Origin: Shewanella seohaensis
GTDB lineage: Bacteria; Pseudomonadota; Gammaproteobacteria; Enterobacterales; Shewanellaceae
NCBI RefSeq assembly: GCF_025449215.1
Contig: NZ_CP104900.1
Coordinates: forward strand, 3,348,001-3,412,000
Direction: 5' to 3'
DNA: 64,000 nucleotides
Both the position numbers and the translations under genes were made by a program. A model generated the notes under the pieces. It did no database searches and was not told the DNA's origin. It saw only the letters and a program-made list of their open reading frames with translations. Positions 61,896 through 64,000 of the stretch are shown here, piece after piece. How positions within the stretch are numbered: position 1 is the first letter of the stretch; each line of letters starts with the position of its first letter.

Positions 61896-62224
61896 ATTAT
61901 CAATTTAATATCATTAGGCCAGCATTAAGCTGGTTTTTTTGTATCTAAAATTCGTATAAATGAATGGCAACTGCTTACCCATTACTAATTCTTTTCCCCT
62001 GTTTTGGTCTGCTATACCAATCTCATTTCCAAAAGCGTCGGCGATTTTCATCAAGCCTGATAAATGCCAGGATTTCAGTCATAAATGCCAACAGAGTCGT
62101 TTGCCGCCCAATACGCATTTCTGCTATGATCCATCGCTGACTAATCATAATTCCACAAATTGACAGATAATCAGCACTTAGCCTTTTATCTTGCGATACC
62201 AACCCATCGCCTGCAGGTACAAAT
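61896..62224. other. intergenic region after the initiator tRNAs
   Basis: It begins with the tRNA terminator at 61919-61940. I see no gene; the promoter of the DnaJ-like gene should lie near 62140-62210. Confidence 0.5.
61919..61940 (+). terminator. terminator of the initiator tRNA cluster
   Basis: CCAGC and GCTGG pair around ATTAA, followed by seven T. Confidence 0.82.
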
Positions 62225-62508
62225 ATGATTAACCACTTTAGTGTGCTCGGTATCAAACCTAGCGCCAAAGAAGACGACATTAAAAAAGCCTATCGCCGGC
62301 TCTCAAACAAATACCATCCCGATAAGTTGTTAGGTGCCTCTGATGAAGAAAAAGAGCAAGCATCACAACAACTTGAGCGCGTTAAAAAGCTTATGAAGTG
62401 CTCTCAGATCCCAAGCTTAGAAATGCGTTTATCCGAGACTTCAACAATGTGATCGTAACCGATCCCAATGGCGCGATGCGCGAATTATGGGATCAGTTTT
62501 ACCCTTAA
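62225..62508 (+). CDS. short J-domain protein, frameshifted in this sequence
   Basis: A DnaJ-type co-chaperone fragment protein: [20 protein letters not shown] and [17 protein letters not shown] with the HPD motif at residues 31-33, which stimulates DnaK ATPase. The frame breaks at the A run 62384-62388 (five where six are needed to read [19 protein letters not shown]). With the base restored it continues to [24 protein letters not shown] and stops at 62508, giving 94 residues. It is thus a J domain with a short tail, without the zinc or substrate domains of DnaJ. Confidence 0.85.
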
Positions 62509-62649
62509 GCGGGTTATTTCCAGTGCAACGCTGGGAGTGCCAAATTAATGAGCTTAGTTTGCCAAGCCCCTTAATTTGGACCTTTTATTGCAACACGGTT
62601 TATTTTGAGAAGCTGTTTGTTTGATAGCTTTTTATTTCGAGACATGCCC

Positions 62650-63183
62650 ATGGCCAAAAAACTGAATATCTCACGCATTAATGAGCTTAAGACCAATGCC
62701 TACGACAATATCGAGTCCTATGATGACCCGGATACGCCCAAAGCATTGGAGCAATTTACCAGTCAAATCAAAAAAGTATTACAGGCCGATCCTAAAATGC
62801 TCGAGTCGGTACCCGAGTACCTGCCTGTGGCACTCTATGGCCGAGTAAAATTTCCAAGTGACGCCAAGCTTAAGTGGGCTCACTGGATTAACACCGCGAC
62901 GCAACCCGAGTGGGACGAGTTCAAGGTCACTATTGGCTTTAACAATGCCGATGTCCCATTAGTGCAGGCGGTGCGCGCCTATTCAGAAGATTTATTGATT
63001 GAAAGCTGCGCCGTACTCTATCTACTGGAAAACCAAGGCAAAAGTGCACCTGCGCCTAAACGCAGCGCTGACGATGATTTTGAAGACGAAGACAGTGATT
63101 ACGCCGATTATTCCGATGACGACGATGATGACGGCGAAGAGGAAGATGGCTACTACGATCACTACGATGATGAGGACCGCTAA
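62650..63183 (+). CDS. unknown protein with very acidic C terminus
   Basis: I do not recognise this protein of about 177 residues. The folded part ([44 protein letters not shown] in outline, [22 protein letters not shown]) is followed by a tail from about residue 140 that is nearly all Asp, Glu and Tyr. The start is uncertain: ATG 62650 has GAG nine bases upstream; the frame is open to 62605. Its stop overlaps the next ATG by one base, so the two are translated together. Confidence 0.65.
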   Translation: MAKKLNISRINELKTNAYDNIESYDDPDTPKALEQFTSQIKKVLQADPKMLESVPEYLPVALYGRVKFPSDAKLKWAHWINTATQPEWDEFKVTIGFNNADVPLVQAVRAYSEDLLIESCAVLYLLENQGKSAPAPKRSADDDFEDEDSDYADYSDDDDDDGEEEDGYYDHYDDEDR

Positions 63184-63941
63184 TGAACACTAGTCTCATT
63201 GAAATAACCGTTGCCGAGATTAAAGAGCTCGCCGATGTCGAGCCAAAACAGGCCAGTAAACGTTTCGAACTCATCGCCACCACAATGAACGATGAGCAAT
63301 TAGTCGAAGTCATTGAAAAAATGGATATTGTGACCCTGACGCAAATCAACAGTCACCACGATATCTCCTGCCCGTCAATTATGTCGGAGCTAATGACCCC
63401 TGAGCAAATTCGCGACATCGTCTGTCAGCAACCTTTGTATTGGGAAGAAAAAATCAAAAACAATGCCGAAGAACTCATTCAGCATACCTTTGATTTTTTG
63501 ACCTATTTAATTCGCATCCAAGACAGCGAAGAAAAACAAACCGCTATTTTAGAGTGCATTGCCGAAGATCCCGCCGGCCTCTTCTATCTGTCTATCCCCT
63601 TTATCGAGATGATGTTGGGTGAGCGCCACGACGATGAAGACCACTTCAACGATTATTATGACGATGAAGAAGATACCGACACCGTCGGCTATGACAGCCG
63701 TGTCGACAGTGAAGAAGCCCATAGCTTAAGCCTAGATGACCCACGTAGTCTGATGGCGTTAATCCATGAGCTGGCACCCGATGTAGAAAAAGCCATTAAA
63801 AACCTGCTGCGTAACGAAAGCTCTGGCTGGGAGATGATCATTAATAAGTTCGTCAATGAACTGGTTATCCAAGCGAAAGAGAAAAACCAAGTCACGGACG
63901 AATACGCAGAAGTGGATGATATGTTTAGCTTTTTAGATTAA
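63183..63941 (+). CDS. unknown acidic helical protein
   Basis: A 252-residue cytoplasmic protein that I do not recognise. The N-terminal half looks helical with MSELMTPEQIRDIVCQQPLY and a FDFLTYLIRIQDSEEKQTAIL helix; in the middle is an acidic stretch (ERHDDEDHFNDYYDDEEDTD), followed by another helical part (SLMALIHELAPDVEKAIKNLL). Composition (many D, E and Y, no membrane segment) resembles the upstream protein, with which it overlaps by one base. It is likely in one operon with it and with the gene that begins at 63952. Confidence 0.7.
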   Translation: MNTSLIEITVAEIKELADVEPKQASKRFELIATTMNDEQLVEVIEKMDIVTLTQINSHHDISCPSIMSELMTPEQIRDIVCQQPLYWEEKIKNNAEELIQHTFDFLTYLIRIQDSEEKQTAILECIAEDPAGLFYLSIPFIEMMLGERHDDEDHFNDYYDDEEDTDTVGYDSRVDSEEAHSLSLDDPRSLMALIHELAPDVEKAIKNLLRNESSGWEMIINKFVNELVIQAKEKNQVTDEYAEVDDMFSFLD

Positions 63942-63951
63942 GGACCCCTAG

Positions 63952-64000
63952 ATGCAACTGGTACTGCGTGATTTAGACCAAGGTCCATACCTGAGCAAGG
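63952..64000 (+). CDS. start of an unidentified gene (runs off the window)
   Basis: The ATG at 63952 follows AAGGACCCCTAG, a good ribosome site, ten bases after the preceding stop. The visible part reads MQLVLRDLDQGPYLSK. It is too short for a family call. Confidence 0.6.
   Translation, partial: MQLVLRDLDQGPYLSK

Overview
The window reads as a chromosomal segment of a Shewanella species (Gammaproteobacteria, Alteromonadales), close to S. oneidensis. The call rests on protein wording and on neighbourhoods typical of that genus or of enteric bacteria: dapA-bamC, gcvR-bcp, perM/bepA/yfgD, prkA-yeaH-spoVR, fadR|nhaB-dsbB, uvrY-uvrC-pgsA-tRNAs, lonH-fabA|rmf. Most of it is housekeeping DNA. There is no insertion sequence, prophage, CRISPR array or large island.

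Layout. 0-4.5 kb: tail of a GNAT acetyltransferase, then an RND efflux pump and its adaptor on the minus strand. 4.8-8 kb: dapA-bamC, divergent from gcvR-bcp. 8.2-9.9 kb: the arginine exporter argO and its regulator argP. 10-14 kb: perM, a TusA-like protein, bepA, yfgD and a DUF2069 protein. 14.4-16.4 kb: a lipoprotein with an HExxH motif. 16.5-21.1 kb: hda, a DUF2066 protein, uraA, grxD and sodB. 21.4-26.2 kb: the PrkA kinase/YeaH/SpoVR operon. 26.3-29.6 kb: fadR, nhaB and dsbB. 29.7-36.6 kb: a PAS sensor protein, a lipoprotein with two retropepsin-like domains, several small proteins and pdxH. 36.9-40 kb: a eukaryotic-type S-adenosylmethionine decarboxylase followed upstream by speA, so polyamine synthesis is grouped. 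41-46.2 kb: a cvfB-like gene, yceH, an ABC exporter, an AT-rich islet (winged helix plus PIN-like nuclease) and an HU-like protein. 46.4-52 kb: tRNA Leu-Leu-Cys-Gly, pgsA, uvrC, uvrY and two tRNA-Ser(UGA) genes with decayed tandem repeats. 52.2-61.2 kb: lonH, fabA, rmf, a DUF3466 protein, uup, a glutaredoxin-like protein and rlmKL. 61.4-61.9 kb: four tandem initiator tRNAs. 62.2-64 kb: a short DnaJ-domain protein and two acidic proteins of unknown function.

The most important technical observation is that ten genes are interrupted by eleven small frameshifts. Ten of these are a homopolymer one base shorter than the conserved reading frame needs (uraA, fadR, the SAM decarboxylase, yceH, the PIN protein, uvrC twice, the DUF3466 gene, the DnaJ-like gene, and probably the efflux adaptor start). 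One, in cvfB, is a two-base loss in an AT repeat. This looks like sequencing undercalls rather than gene decay, so these genes are annotated at full span.

The most interesting biology is: the eukaryotic-type AdoMet decarboxylase beside speA; the lipoprotein carrying two retropepsin-like DTGA domains in one chain; tandem tRNA-Ser 3'-end/terminator repeats that resemble the E. coli rtT arrangement; the AT-rich winged-helix/PIN pair; a sensor kinase without an obvious phospho-acceptor His box; and likely FadR operators both at fadR and at fabA.
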